A DNA stretch of 9,406 bases from JBIOHJ01 sp044448905 (GTDB taxonomy: Bacteria > Bacteroidota > Bacteroidia > AKYH767-A > OLB10): assembly GCA_044448905.1 (NCBI GenBank), contig JBIOHJ010000125.1, positions 1 to 9,406 on the forward strand, read 5' to 3'. Position 1 is the stretch's first letter. Every line of letters starts with the position of its first letter. Below the pieces are notes generated by a model. The model was not told where the DNA came from and made no database searches. It saw nothing but the letters and a program-made list of their open reading frames with translations. This document shows positions 1-6,659 of the stretch, piece after piece. A program made the position numbers and the translations under genes.

Positions 1-927
1 AAACCAAGTGAAATAACGCCAATGACTGCCTTCTTGCTTTCTGAATTATGCATTGAAGCCGGTTTGCCAAAAGGTGTTTTGAATATCGTTCACGGTTACG
101 GGCCAAAAGCCGGTGCTGCAATTGTTTCTCATCAAAAAATTTCTGCCGTCAGTTTTACAGGTGGGACAAAAACCGGGGAGTGGATTGCAAAAACTACTGC
201 ATCGATGTTTAAAAAGCTTTCGCTTGAATTGGGAGGAAAAAACCCGAACATCGTTTTTGCTGATTGCAATTTTGATGAAGCAGTAAAAACTTCGGTGAAT
301 GCAGCGTTCAGCAACCAGGGAGAAATTTGTTTATGTGGCTCACGGATTTTTATTGAGAAACCTGTTTATGAAAAATTCAAAGAAGCTTTCCTCAAAAGAG
401 TTTCCACATTAAAAGTTGGCGATCCGCTGAATGATGAAAGCCGCATGGGAGCAATAGTTTCAAAACCGCACATGGAAAAAATTCTTTCCTATATTGAACT
501 GGCAAAACAGGAAGGCGGAAAAATTTTATGTGGTGGAAACCGTTTGATGTTAGACGGAAAAAATAAAAACGGATTTTTTATTGCACCCACAGTTATTGAA
601 GGATTGCAGCACGATTGCAGAACAAACCAGGAAGAAATTTTCGGACCAGTTGTAACACTAATGCCTTTTGGAACAGAAACAGAAGCTTTGAAGTTTGCAA
701 ATTCAACGCAATATGGTTTAGCGGGGACCATCTGGACGGAAAATCTTTCGCGTGCTCATCGCGTAGCGGCACAATTGCAAAGCGGGATCATCTGGATTAA
801 CTGCTGGCTATTGCGAGATTTGCGTACTCCTTTTGGTGGAATGAAAAACTCAGGTGTTGGTCGTGAAGGAGGGTTCGAAGCGCTGAAGTTTTTCACAGAA
901 GAAAAAAATGTGTGCATAAAATTGTAA
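1..927 (+). CDS. Aldehyde dehydrogenase, 2-aminomuconate/2-hydroxymuconate semialdehyde dehydrogenase-like (5' end outside window)
   Basis: NAD(P)-dependent aldehyde dehydrogenase. The frame is open from base 1: residues KPSEITP precede the Met at 22 and match the conserved ALDH segment before 'T-A-L-L-L-A-E', so that Met is internal and the true start lies upstream. About 308 codons remain of a family length near 480. Counting from the Met at 22: the FTGGTKTG nucleotide-binding turn is at 45-52, the general base Glu69 lies in LELGGK, and the nucleophile Cys103 lies in NQGEICLCGSR (bases 328-330). EEIFGPV follows, then the C-terminal NCWLLRDLRTPFGG, SGVGREGG. The NCWL-RDLR-TPFGGMK signature and GEICLC are typical of the ALDH8A1/AmnC/2-hydroxymuconic semialdehyde group, which acts in tryptophan (kynurenine) or catechol meta-cleavage catabolism; the exact substrate is inferred. 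Two stops (TAA, TAG) end it. CutC follows after a short gap, probably in the same transcript. Confidence 0.93.
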   Translation, partial: KPSEITPMTAFLLSELCIEAGLPKGVLNIVHGYGPKAGAAIVSHQKISAVSFTGGTKTGEWIAKTTASMFKKLSLELGGKNPNIVFADCNFDEAVKTSVNAAFSNQGEICLCGSRIFIEKPVYEKFKEAFLKRVSTLKVGDPLNDESRMGAIVSKPHMEKILSYIELAKQEGGKILCGGNRLMLDGKNKNGFFIAPTVIEGLQHDCRTNQEEIFGPVVTLMPFGTETEALKFANSTQYGLAGTIWTENLSRAHRVAAQLQSGIIWINCWLLRDLRTPFGGMKNSGVGREGGFEALKFFTEEKNVCIKL

Positions 928-955
928 TAGGTCATTTTACTTTTTTCAATCCCAA

Positions 956-1645
956 ATGCTTCTCGAAATCTGCGTTGAAACTATCGAATCTGCATTGGCA
1001 GCACAGGAAGCCGGTACTGACCGGCTTGAGCTCTGTTCAGATTTGAAGGCTGGAGGGTTAACCCCCGATTTTGATTTAATAAAAGTAGCAAAAGAAAAGA
1101 TACAACTTCCTATTCATATCATGATTCGTCCGCGTGCAGGAAATTTTTTTTATACTGCAGAAGAGTTTGAGAAAATGAAAACGGAAATTAAAACTGTGAA
1201 ACAATTAAATACCGATGGCGTTGTATTCGGAATTTTAACTGGAAACGGAGATGTGGATGTGAAAAGAACAAGGGAACTTGTAGAATTATCAAAACCCATG
1301 AAGGTTACTTTTCACCGCGCATTTGACGTGGCAAAAAATCCATTTGATGGGCTTGAAAGAATTATTGAATGTGGTTGTGATACCCTTTTGACTTCGGGGC
1401 AAAAGGAAAAAGCAATCGAAGGAGTTGATTTAATTAGACAGTTATATAATAAAGCTAATAGAAGGATTGAGATTATGGCAGGAAGCGGAATAACTGATAA
1501 AAACATTTTAGAAATTGTACTTCAATCACGAGTAGAATCATTTCATGCTTCAGCTAAGAAAATAGTTTCTGAAAATAATGTTTATGAAGTTGATAAGGAA
1601 ATTGTGCGAGCAATGAAAAATAAGCTGAATAGTTATTTGCGTTAA
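956..1645 (+). CDS. cutC: CutC family protein (copper homeostasis protein CutC)
   Basis: 229 residues, close to the usual CutC length of about 240, with a complete TIM-barrel-type sequence. Family blocks in order: LEICVETIESALAAQ at the N-terminus (3-17), RLELCSDL...GGLTPD (23-38), IMIRPRAGNFFYT (55-67), GVVFGIL (88-94), TFHRAFD (118-124), LTSGQ (145-149), IMAGSGI (173-179) and FHASA (196-200). No signal peptide, so it is cytoplasmic. CutC was named for copper tolerance in E. coli, but that phenotype was later attributed to the MicL small RNA from the cutC 3' region, so a copper role for the protein is uncertain and its biochemical activity is unknown. It sits 28 bases after the ALDH and 71 before a secreted beta-mannosidase, all on one strand; this setting says more about carbon catabolism than metal handling. 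The ATG at 956 is chosen because the conserved first strand starts at once after it. Confidence 0.93.
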   Translation: MLLEICVETIESALAAQEAGTDRLELCSDLKAGGLTPDFDLIKVAKEKIQLPIHIMIRPRAGNFFYTAEEFEKMKTEIKTVKQLNTDGVVFGILTGNGDVDVKRTRELVELSKPMKVTFHRAFDVAKNPFDGLERIIECGCDTLLTSGQKEKAIEGVDLIRQLYNKANRRIEIMAGSGITDKNILEIVLQSRVESFHASAKKIVSENNVYEVDKEIVRAMKNKLNSYLR

Positions 1646-1707
1646 ATTTATTCAACAAAATTAACTCAGGTTATCATTCAAAATCGTTCAGAGCAAGAAG
1701 ATTTAAA

Positions 1708-1712
1708 AAGGA
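1708..1712 (+). promoter_or_regulatory. Weak ribosome binding site of the beta-mannosidase
   Basis: AAGGA lies 4 bases before the ATG at 1717. It is one of the few purine-rich Shine-Dalgarno-like stretches before a gene here; Bacteroidota often do without one. The spacing is short, so its role is tentative. The 71-base gap before this gene shows no TAnnTTTG box, which suggests read-through from cutC. Confidence 0.3.
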
Positions 1713-1716
1713 TTAA

Positions 1717-3702
1717 ATGAAAATTTGTTTTTTACATTTCCTGCTTTTCCTTTTTCTTGTCGAGGTTTCCTTTTCGCAAACCACTGTAAATTTTTCTCTC
1801 AACCAAAACTGGAGTTTCAAATATAAGGATCAGTGGTACAGTACTGCCGTTCCCAATTCTATTCACACCGATTTGCTCAAACATCAATTAATCGAAGAAC
1901 CATTTTACCGAGACAATGAGACAAAACAACAATGGATTGGCGAGCATGATTGGGAATACAAAAAAGAGTTTAATGTTGACACTGTTCTGTTAAAAAAACA
2001 GGTTGTGGAACTTCTTTTTAAAGGGCTGGATACTTATGCAGATGTTTTTCTGAATGACAGCTTGATTTTACAAGCTGATAATATGTTTCGGGAGTGGAAA
2101 ATTTCCTGTAAAGAAATTTTACTTTTAAAGAATAATCAGCTGAAAATAATTTTTCATTCAGCAACCAAAAAAGCTAAAGAACTTTATGAAAATTATCCCT
2201 ACAAAAAACTTCCGGGCGAAGAGCGTGTGATGGCTCGCAAAGCGCAATATAATTTTGGATGGGACTTTGCTCCACGATTTATTACTTGCGGAGTCTGGAA
2301 AGATATTGAATTGATTGGTTGGGATTATTTTAAGATTGAAAATGTTTTTATTCAAACTGATTCAATTAGCAGTTATGAAGCGCATTTATCTGGAAAAATG
2401 GAGATTATATCCTCAGAAGACAGCTACGTTGGAATTGCCTTATTTAATATAAAAAGTTCACCCCATTTATTAGTGGACGATCAAATTCCTGGTAGGGGGA
2501 TCAAAAAGGGAGAAAACGAAATACAATTTCATTTTACAATTGAGTACCCCAAGCTTTGGTGGTGTAATGGCTCAGGAGAACAAAATTTTTATGATTTATT
2601 AATTTACATAATTGATATAAATGGTCATTCTGATTCCACGAAAGCCAAGTTAGGAATCCGCACCATTGAGATTATTCAACAACCGGATTCATCAGGCAAA
2701 AGTTTTTATTTCAAACTCAATGGTAGACCTGTTTTTATGAAAGGCGCCAATTACGTTCCGCAAGATGTTTTTCTGAATCGTGTTACGGATGAAAAATATG
2801 ATTCGCTTTTATCGGACGTAAAAAATGCAAATATGAATATGCTTCGCGTGTGGGGCGGGGGAATTTATGAAAAAGAAAAATTTTATGAACTGTGCGATGA
2901 ATATGGAATTCTGGTATGGCAGGATTTTATGTTTGCTTGCGGCATGTATCCGTTTGATAGTTTGTTTTTAAAAAATGTAAAAGAAGAAGCGGAACAACAG
3001 GTGAAACGGTTAAGTAATCATCCATGCATTGCATTGTGGTGCGGTAACAATGAAAATTCCGAAGGCTGGCACCGCTGGGGATGGCAAAATGATTATTCGG
3101 AAAATGAACGAAAGGAAATATGGAATGGCTACCAAAAATTGTTTAACGACATTTTACTAGGTGCTGTAAAAAAATATTCCAATTCATTTTATTATGAAAC
3201 TTCCCCGATGTATGGAAGAGGAGATGAACGCCACACTAAAGTAGGCGATGCGCACAACTGGTTTGTGTGGCACGATGGCGAACCGTTTGAAAATTATGAA
3301 CAGAAGGTTCCGCGATTTATGAGTGAATTCGGATTTCAATCCTATCCTGCGCTTAAAACAATTGAGAAATTTGCTTTGCCTTCTGATCAGAATTTAGAAA
3401 GTGATGTGATGAAAGTTCACCAGAAACATTCACGCGGAAATGAAATAATAAAAACATACATGCAACGCCAGTATGGAAAGCTTCCGGCAAACTTTGCAGA
3501 GTTTATTGAAATAAGCCAATTATTACAGATGCAGGGAGTTACCCAAGGCATTAGGGCGCATTTAAATGCAAGTCCTTACTGTACCGGAAGTTTAATCTGG
3601 CAGTTGAATGATTGCTGGCCTGCTGCTTCATGGAGCATGATTGATTACTACGGAAATAAAAAGAAGCTTTATTATGGAGTGAAAAAAGAGTTTAAAGAAT
3701 AA
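1717..3702 (+). CDS. Exported GH2 beta-mannosidase, three-domain form lacking C-terminal accessory domains
   Basis: Retaining exo-beta-mannosidase that removes terminal beta-1,4-mannose from mannans or N-glycan cores, acting in the periplasm or outside the cell. A signal peptide is clear: Lys2, a hydrophobic run to about residue 17, then FSQ with cleavage likely after Ser20. Domains: jelly-roll sugar-binding fold (~25-205, with YNFGWDFAPRF at 178-188), Ig-like sandwich (~206-318), TIM barrel (~320-660). Barrel motifs: MKGANYVPQD (341-350), RVWGGGIYE (377-385), WQDFMFACG (401-409), acid/base Glu446 in WCGNNEN, nucleophile Glu537 in FMSEFGF, and WQLNDCWPAASWS (628-640). Known bacterial relatives such as BtMan2A are about 850 residues; this one is 661 and stops just after the barrel, lacking the two usual C-terminal sandwich domains. 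E. coli beta-glucuronidase shows that three-domain GH2 enzymes can be active, and all catalytic motifs are intact. Its stop is one base from the rnr stop. Confidence 0.93.
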   Translation: MKICFLHFLLFLFLVEVSFSQTTVNFSLNQNWSFKYKDQWYSTAVPNSIHTDLLKHQLIEEPFYRDNETKQQWIGEHDWEYKKEFNVDTVLLKKQVVELLFKGLDTYADVFLNDSLILQADNMFREWKISCKEILLLKNNQLKIIFHSATKKAKELYENYPYKKLPGEERVMARKAQYNFGWDFAPRFITCGVWKDIELIGWDYFKIENVFIQTDSISSYEAHLSGKMEIISSEDSYVGIALFNIKSSPHLLVDDQIPGRGIKKGENEIQFHFTIEYPKLWWCNGSGEQNFYDLLIYIIDINGHSDSTKAKLGIRTIEIIQQPDSSGKSFYFKLNGRPVFMKGANYVPQDVFLNRVTDEKYDSLLSDVKNANMNMLRVWGGGIYEKEKFYELCDEYGILVWQDFMFACGMYPFDSLFLKNVKEEAEQQVKRLSNHPCIALWCGNNENSEGWHRWGWQNDYSENERKEIWNGYQKLFNDILLGAVKKYSNSFYYETSPMYGRGDERHTKVGDAHNWFVWHDGEPFENYEQKVPRFMSEFGFQSYPALKTIEKFALPSDQNLESDVMKVHQKHSRGNEIIKTYMQRQYGKLPANFAEFIEISQLLQMQGVTQGIRAHLNASPYCTGSLIWQLNDCWPAASWSMIDYYGNKKKLYYGVKKEFKE

Positions 3703-3703
3703 A

Positions 3704-5980
3704 CTATCTTCTTTTTTTCTTGCTTTTTTTAGAAGAAAAATGTTCCTGCTTCGACTTGGAATAAATATTTTTTTTTTTGCTGCGATGCTTATCAGAAGAT
3801 TTCCTGTTTTCTGATTTTCCGTCTTCCACCAAAACAAAATCAATTTGTTTTTTTACCAAATCAGTTTTGTTCAGCATTACCTGGATTACATCGCCCAGGC
3901 GAAAAACTTTTTTTGAGCGCACACCACGGATACAATAATTCTTTTCATCCAGCTCGTAAAAATCATCTCCGATGTCTCGAAGGCGAATCAACCCTTCACA
4001 TTTGCTGTCAATCAGCTCCACGTAAATCCCCCACTCAGTAACGCCTGAAATGATCCCGGAAAAGACTTCCCCGTGCTTACCTGACATATATTGCACTTGT
4101 TTGTATTTAACCGAAGCGCGTTCGGCTTCTGCTGCCTGTATTTCCATTTCGGTGCTATGCTTGCATTTGTGTTCAAAATCTTTTTGTGCAACCGAATTTC
4201 CACCGCTCAGATAGTAATCCAGCAACCGGTGAACCATCACATCCGGATAACGCCTTATTGGCGAAGTAAAGTGTGTATAATAATCAAATGCCAATCCGTA
4301 ATGTCCGATATTTTCGGTAGTGTAAATAGCTTTTGCCATGGTACGTATAGCCAACTGCTCCAGAACATTTTCTTCAGGCTTGCCCTTTATATCTGTCATC
4401 AGCTGATTCAGTGAATGTGCAATTTCTTTTTCGGAACCAATATTTAACTTGTATCCAAACTGACCGGCAAATTGTGCAAAGTCTTTTGCTTTTTCTTCAG
4501 AGGGTGCATCATGCACACGGTAAACAAATGTCCGGTTTGATTTCCCGACTCGTTCTGCCACTTTCCTGTTTGCAAGCAGCATGAATTCCTCAATCAGTTT
4601 ATTTGAGTCTTTACTTTCTTTAATAAAAACTCCCAGTGGATTTCCTTTTTCATCCAACCGGAATTTCACTTCCACTTTTTCAAAACTGATAGCTCCTTTT
4701 TTAAACCGTTCCGCTCTTAACTTTTTTGCCAGCTTATCCATTAGCAAGATTTCAGTTTCTAAAACTCCTTTACCGGTTTCGATTACCTGTTGCGCTTCTT
4801 CATATGTAAATCTTTTGTTGGAATTAATAATTGTTCTTCCAAACCATTCTTCTAAAACATTTGCATGCTCGTCCATCACCAAGACAGCGGAGTAACAAAG
4901 TTTATCTTCATTCGGGCGAAGTGAACAAACATGATTGGATAATTTTTCAGGAAGCATGGGAATCACACGGTCAACGAGATAAATGGAAGTGGCGCGTTCA
5001 AATGCTTCTTTCTCCAGCTCAGTTCCCGGTTTCAAATAATACGAAACATCGGCAATATGAATTCCGATTTCCCATTTTCCTTCAGAAACTTTTTTAATTG
5101 AAAGTGCATCATCAAAATCTTTTGCATCGGCAGGGTCAATCGTAAATGTTGTGATGCTGCGGAAATCTTTTCTGCGTTTTATTTCTGCTTCGGAAATTTC
5201 AAACGGAATATCATCAGCTTCTTTTTCCACCTTGGCTGGAAATTGCAAAGGGAAGCCATACTCTACGAGAATTGCATCCATCTCGGTATTATTCTCACCC
5301 GGCATACCGAGCACCTTAATAATTTCTCCGGTTGGATTCTTTGATTCGGGCTGCCATTCTGTTATACTTGCAACAGCTTTCTCTCCGTTCTTTGCCCCGT
5401 TCAGGTTTTGCAGCGGAATAAAAATATCCACATTCACTTTGCGGCTATCGGGAACCAGGAAAGCAAACTTTGACGAAACCTGTACAACTCCGACAAAATC
5501 GGTTTTTACTCTTTCTAAAATTTCTGTGACTTCTCCCTCTAATCTTTTTCCTTCCCGCTTTGCGTACAGCAATACTTTTACCGTATCTCCATGCAAGGCA
5601 TTTTTTACATTTCTCGGAGCAATGTAAATATCATCTTCCAGGTCCTCATTCATTACATAAGCCGCGCCCGTTGAAGTAATATCTATTTTGCCCTCAGCAA
5701 ATGAATGCTGCGGAAATAATTTATACCGGCCATAATCGGTTTCAATTACATCACCGCTGTAAACAAGCTTTTCAATGGCTTCAATTATCAAAGCGCGATT
5801 TTGGGGCTTATTATTTTCAGGATCTAAAAAGGAATTAATGGTTGCACCGTGAATGCTGACAAGATGTTTATAAATCTGTTTGTGATTTAAAGTTTTGTAA
5901 GGATGTTTTTTAAAAACATCAAGAATATTTTTCCGCAATACTTCGTGAGAAAAATTGTTTTTAATTTTTTTGGAAATCAT
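3704..5980 (-). CDS. rnr: Ribonuclease R (RNB-family 3'-5' exoribonuclease)
   Basis: Processive hydrolytic 3'-5' exoribonuclease that degrades structured RNA (rRNA and mRNA turnover, quality control), cytoplasmic. 758 residues, near the usual 700-810. Order: N-terminal winged-helix-like RNase R segment (~12-90), cold-shock/OB domains (~95-230), RNB catalytic domain (~270-595), S1 domain (~635-718), Lys/Arg/Ser-rich tail (~719-758). The Mg-binding aspartates of the RNB motif TIDPADAKDFDDAL are present: Asp282, Asp288, Asp290, Asp291, matching E. coli Asp272/278/280/281 in spacing. HFTSPIRRYPD (570-580) is the conserved late RNB motif. The ATG at 5980 is chosen because the N-terminal domain starts right after it; only A/T-rich sequence precedes it. 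A -7 box lies about 68 bases upstream. The tail coding region contains an 11-A run (see separate entry). It converges on the mannosidase with no room for an intergenic terminator. Confidence 0.97.
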   Translation of the reverse strand: MISKKIKNNFSHEVLRKNILDVFKKHPYKTLNHKQIYKHLVSIHGATINSFLDPENNKPQNRALIIEAIEKLVYSGDVIETDYGRYKLFPQHSFAEGKIDITSTGAAYVMNEDLEDDIYIAPRNVKNALHGDTVKVLLYAKREGKRLEGEVTEILERVKTDFVGVVQVSSKFAFLVPDSRKVNVDIFIPLQNLNGAKNGEKAVASITEWQPESKNPTGEIIKVLGMPGENNTEMDAILVEYGFPLQFPAKVEKEADDIPFEISEAEIKRRKDFRSITTFTIDPADAKDFDDALSIKKVSEGKWEIGIHIADVSYYLKPGTELEKEAFERATSIYLVDRVIPMLPEKLSNHVCSLRPNEDKLCYSAVLVMDEHANVLEEWFGRTIINSNKRFTYEEAQQVIETGKGVLETEILLMDKLAKKLRAERFKKGAISFEKVEVKFRLDEKGNPLGVFIKESKDSNKLIEEFMLLANRKVAERVGKSNRTFVYRVHDAPSEEKAKDFAQFAGQFGYKLNIGSEKEIAHSLNQLMTDIKGKPEENVLEQLAIRTMAKAIYTTENIGHYGLAFDYYTHFTSPIRRYPDVMVHRLLDYYLSGGNSVAQKDFEHKCKHSTEMEIQAAEAERASVKYKQVQYMSGKHGEVFSGIISGVTEWGIYVELIDSKCEGLIRLRDIGDDFYELDEKNYCIRGVRSKKVFRLGDVIQVMLNKTDLVKKQIDFVLVEDGKSENRKSSDKHRSKKKNIYSKSKQEHFSSKKSKKKRR
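3768..3778 (-). repeat. Homopolymer A11 (coding strand) in the rnr tail
   Basis: Eleven T on the + strand, read as A11 in rnr, encoding Lys residues of the basic tail near residues 735-738. Loss of one A shifts rnr into a frame that stays open to 3628, giving a longer, more hydrophobic tail antisense to the mannosidase end. Gain of one A gives a stop at 3729-3731 and removes most of the basic tail. All enzymatic domains are upstream and would be unaffected. Such runs favour polymerase slippage, but a base-calling error is also possible. Confidence 0.7.
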
Positions 5981-6047
5981 TTAAAAAATGTGTGTCAAAA
6001 TCAGAAAAGAAGAAACGGGGAAGTTGTCTTCTGAATATTTATGCGCA

Positions 6048-6055
6048 CAAAGGTA
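6048..6055 (-). promoter_or_regulatory. Candidate Bacteroidota -7 box for rnr (TACCTTTG)
   Basis: Read on the minus strand, 6055 to 6048 is TACCTTTG, a full match to the TAnnTTTG -7 consensus of the Bacteroidota primary sigma factor. Transcription would start near 6042, giving a leader of about 60 bases before the rnr ATG. No clear TTTG -33 element is visible at the expected distance. The rest of 5981-6144 holds a plus-strand -7 box and a GC-rich hairpin, and no gene. Confidence 0.45.
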
Positions 6056-6088
6056 ATTCTTTTTTCTTTATGAGGATTGTTTGCTATT

Positions 6089-6125
6089 CCCTCTCCTTTG
6101 GTGAGGTGGGTTAGGGTGAGGCCTC
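6089..6125. repeat. GC-rich hairpin resembling a dispersed intergenic repeat
   Basis: A compact GC-rich block in an otherwise AT-rich spacer. CCTC-T-CC (6090-6096), loop TTT, then GG-T-GAGG (6100-6106) form an imperfect hairpin with one T/T mismatch. GGGTTAGGGTGAGG follows, and the block ends in the 8-base palindrome GAGGCCTC (6118-6125). The wording strongly resembles CCCTCTCC...GGGTTAGGGTGAGG intergenic repeats seen in many bacterial genomes; that resemblance is from memory. Only one copy is in this window. It lies between the two divergent promoters and ends just before the -7 box of the biotin-carrier gene. Confidence 0.5.
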
Positions 6126-6132
6126 TTTTAAT

Positions 6133-6140
6133 TATCTTTG
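6133..6140 (+). promoter_or_regulatory. Candidate -7 box for the biotin-carrier/sod pair (TATCTTTG)
   Basis: TATCTTTG matches TAnnTTTG exactly and ends only 4 bases before the ATG at 6145. In Bacteroidota transcription starts a few bases after this box, so the start site would fall at or next to the ATG, implying a leaderless or nearly leaderless mRNA. No TTTG -33 element is visible at the usual 17-23 base spacing, because that place is taken by the GC-rich repeat block. Confidence 0.45.
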
Positions 6141-6144
6141 TATC

Positions 6145-6648
6145 ATGTACAAAGCGAAAGTTAACGGGAAGGATTTTGAAATTAAACCTGCAAAAACAGC
6201 AAATACTTTTTTATTGAACGATGAAGAAATAAAGATTGATTTAATTAAGTTGAAAGAAGGTTCATTTCATATTCTTCAGAAAAATAAATCATACAATGTG
6301 GAAGTGGTGAATGCAAATCACGAAGAAAAAATATTTGAGATTAGTGTAAACGGAAATAATTATACGGTTCATCTGAAAGACCGGTATGACGAGTTGCTTC
6401 ATCGGTTGGGAATGGATGAAGCGGCTTCACTTAAGGTAATTAACTTAAAAGCCCCGATGCCGGGATTGGTTGTACAGGTTCATGTTATGGATGGGCAACA
6501 GGTGAAAAGCGGAGATGTACTGGTTACGCTTGAGGCAATGAAAATGGAAAACGCTTTGAAGGCTACCGGTGATGCCATTGTTAAAAAAGTTTCCGTTAAG
6601 AAAGGTGCAACAGTGGAAAAAAATCAGGTTCTTGTTTATCTTACTTAA
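6145..6648 (+). CDS. Biotin/lipoyl attachment domain protein (biotin carboxyl carrier subunit)
   Basis: Small carrier subunit of a biotin-dependent carboxylase or decarboxylase: it carries CO2 on biotin between the biotin carboxylase and the carboxyltransferase. 167 residues. The C-terminal ~70 residues form the biotinyl domain: LKAPMPGLVVQVHV (101-114), GQQVKSGDVL (117-126), and the biotinylation motif EAMKME, target Lys133. The N-terminal ~95 residues are a less conserved beta-rich segment starting MYKAKVNGKDFEI, typical of the Bacteroidota proteins annotated as acetyl/propionyl-CoA carboxylase or methylmalonyl-CoA decarboxylase carrier subunits. Its enzyme partners are not in this window, so the substrate cannot be told. 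EAMKM rather than a DK[AV] motif favours biotin over lipoate. It is followed after 11 bases by sod, probably on one transcript. The start is the only in-frame Met before residue 90. Confidence 0.9.
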   Translation: MYKAKVNGKDFEIKPAKTANTFLLNDEEIKIDLIKLKEGSFHILQKNKSYNVEVVNANHEEKIFEISVNGNNYTVHLKDRYDELLHRLGMDEAASLKVINLKAPMPGLVVQVHVMDGQQVKSGDVLVTLEAMKMENALKATGDAIVKKVSVKKGATVEKNQVLVYLT

Positions 6649-6659
6649 CATATCATACC

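Noticed and set aside
1646..1716. Separate promoter for the beta-mannosidase
   Set aside because: No TAnnTTTG box in this gap; read-through from cutC is the simpler reading.
3700..3745. Possible bidirectional terminator in the T-rich stretch after the mannosidase stop
   Set aside because: Only weak A/T pairing (TTTCTT with AAGAAA) and no GC stem; the T richness is explained by Lys codons of rnr read on the other strand.
3628..3843. A 71-codon minus-strand frame overlapping the ends of rnr and the mannosidase
   Set aside because: Not a separate gene: it is the alternative frame of the rnr tail and matters only if the A11 run slips.
5151..5627. A 158-codon open frame on the + strand antisense to rnr, plus similar frames at 4091-4414 and 4581-4895
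   Set aside because: They are antisense to highly conserved RNase R domains, have low-complexity Ser/Phe-rich translations typical of shadow frames, and match no family I recognise.
6001..6032. Inverted repeat AGAAGA/TCTTCT in the rnr leader as a possible cold-responsive RNA structure
   Set aside because: Six A/T-rich base pairs with a 13-base loop, in sequence already biased to such runs; too weak to call a regulator.
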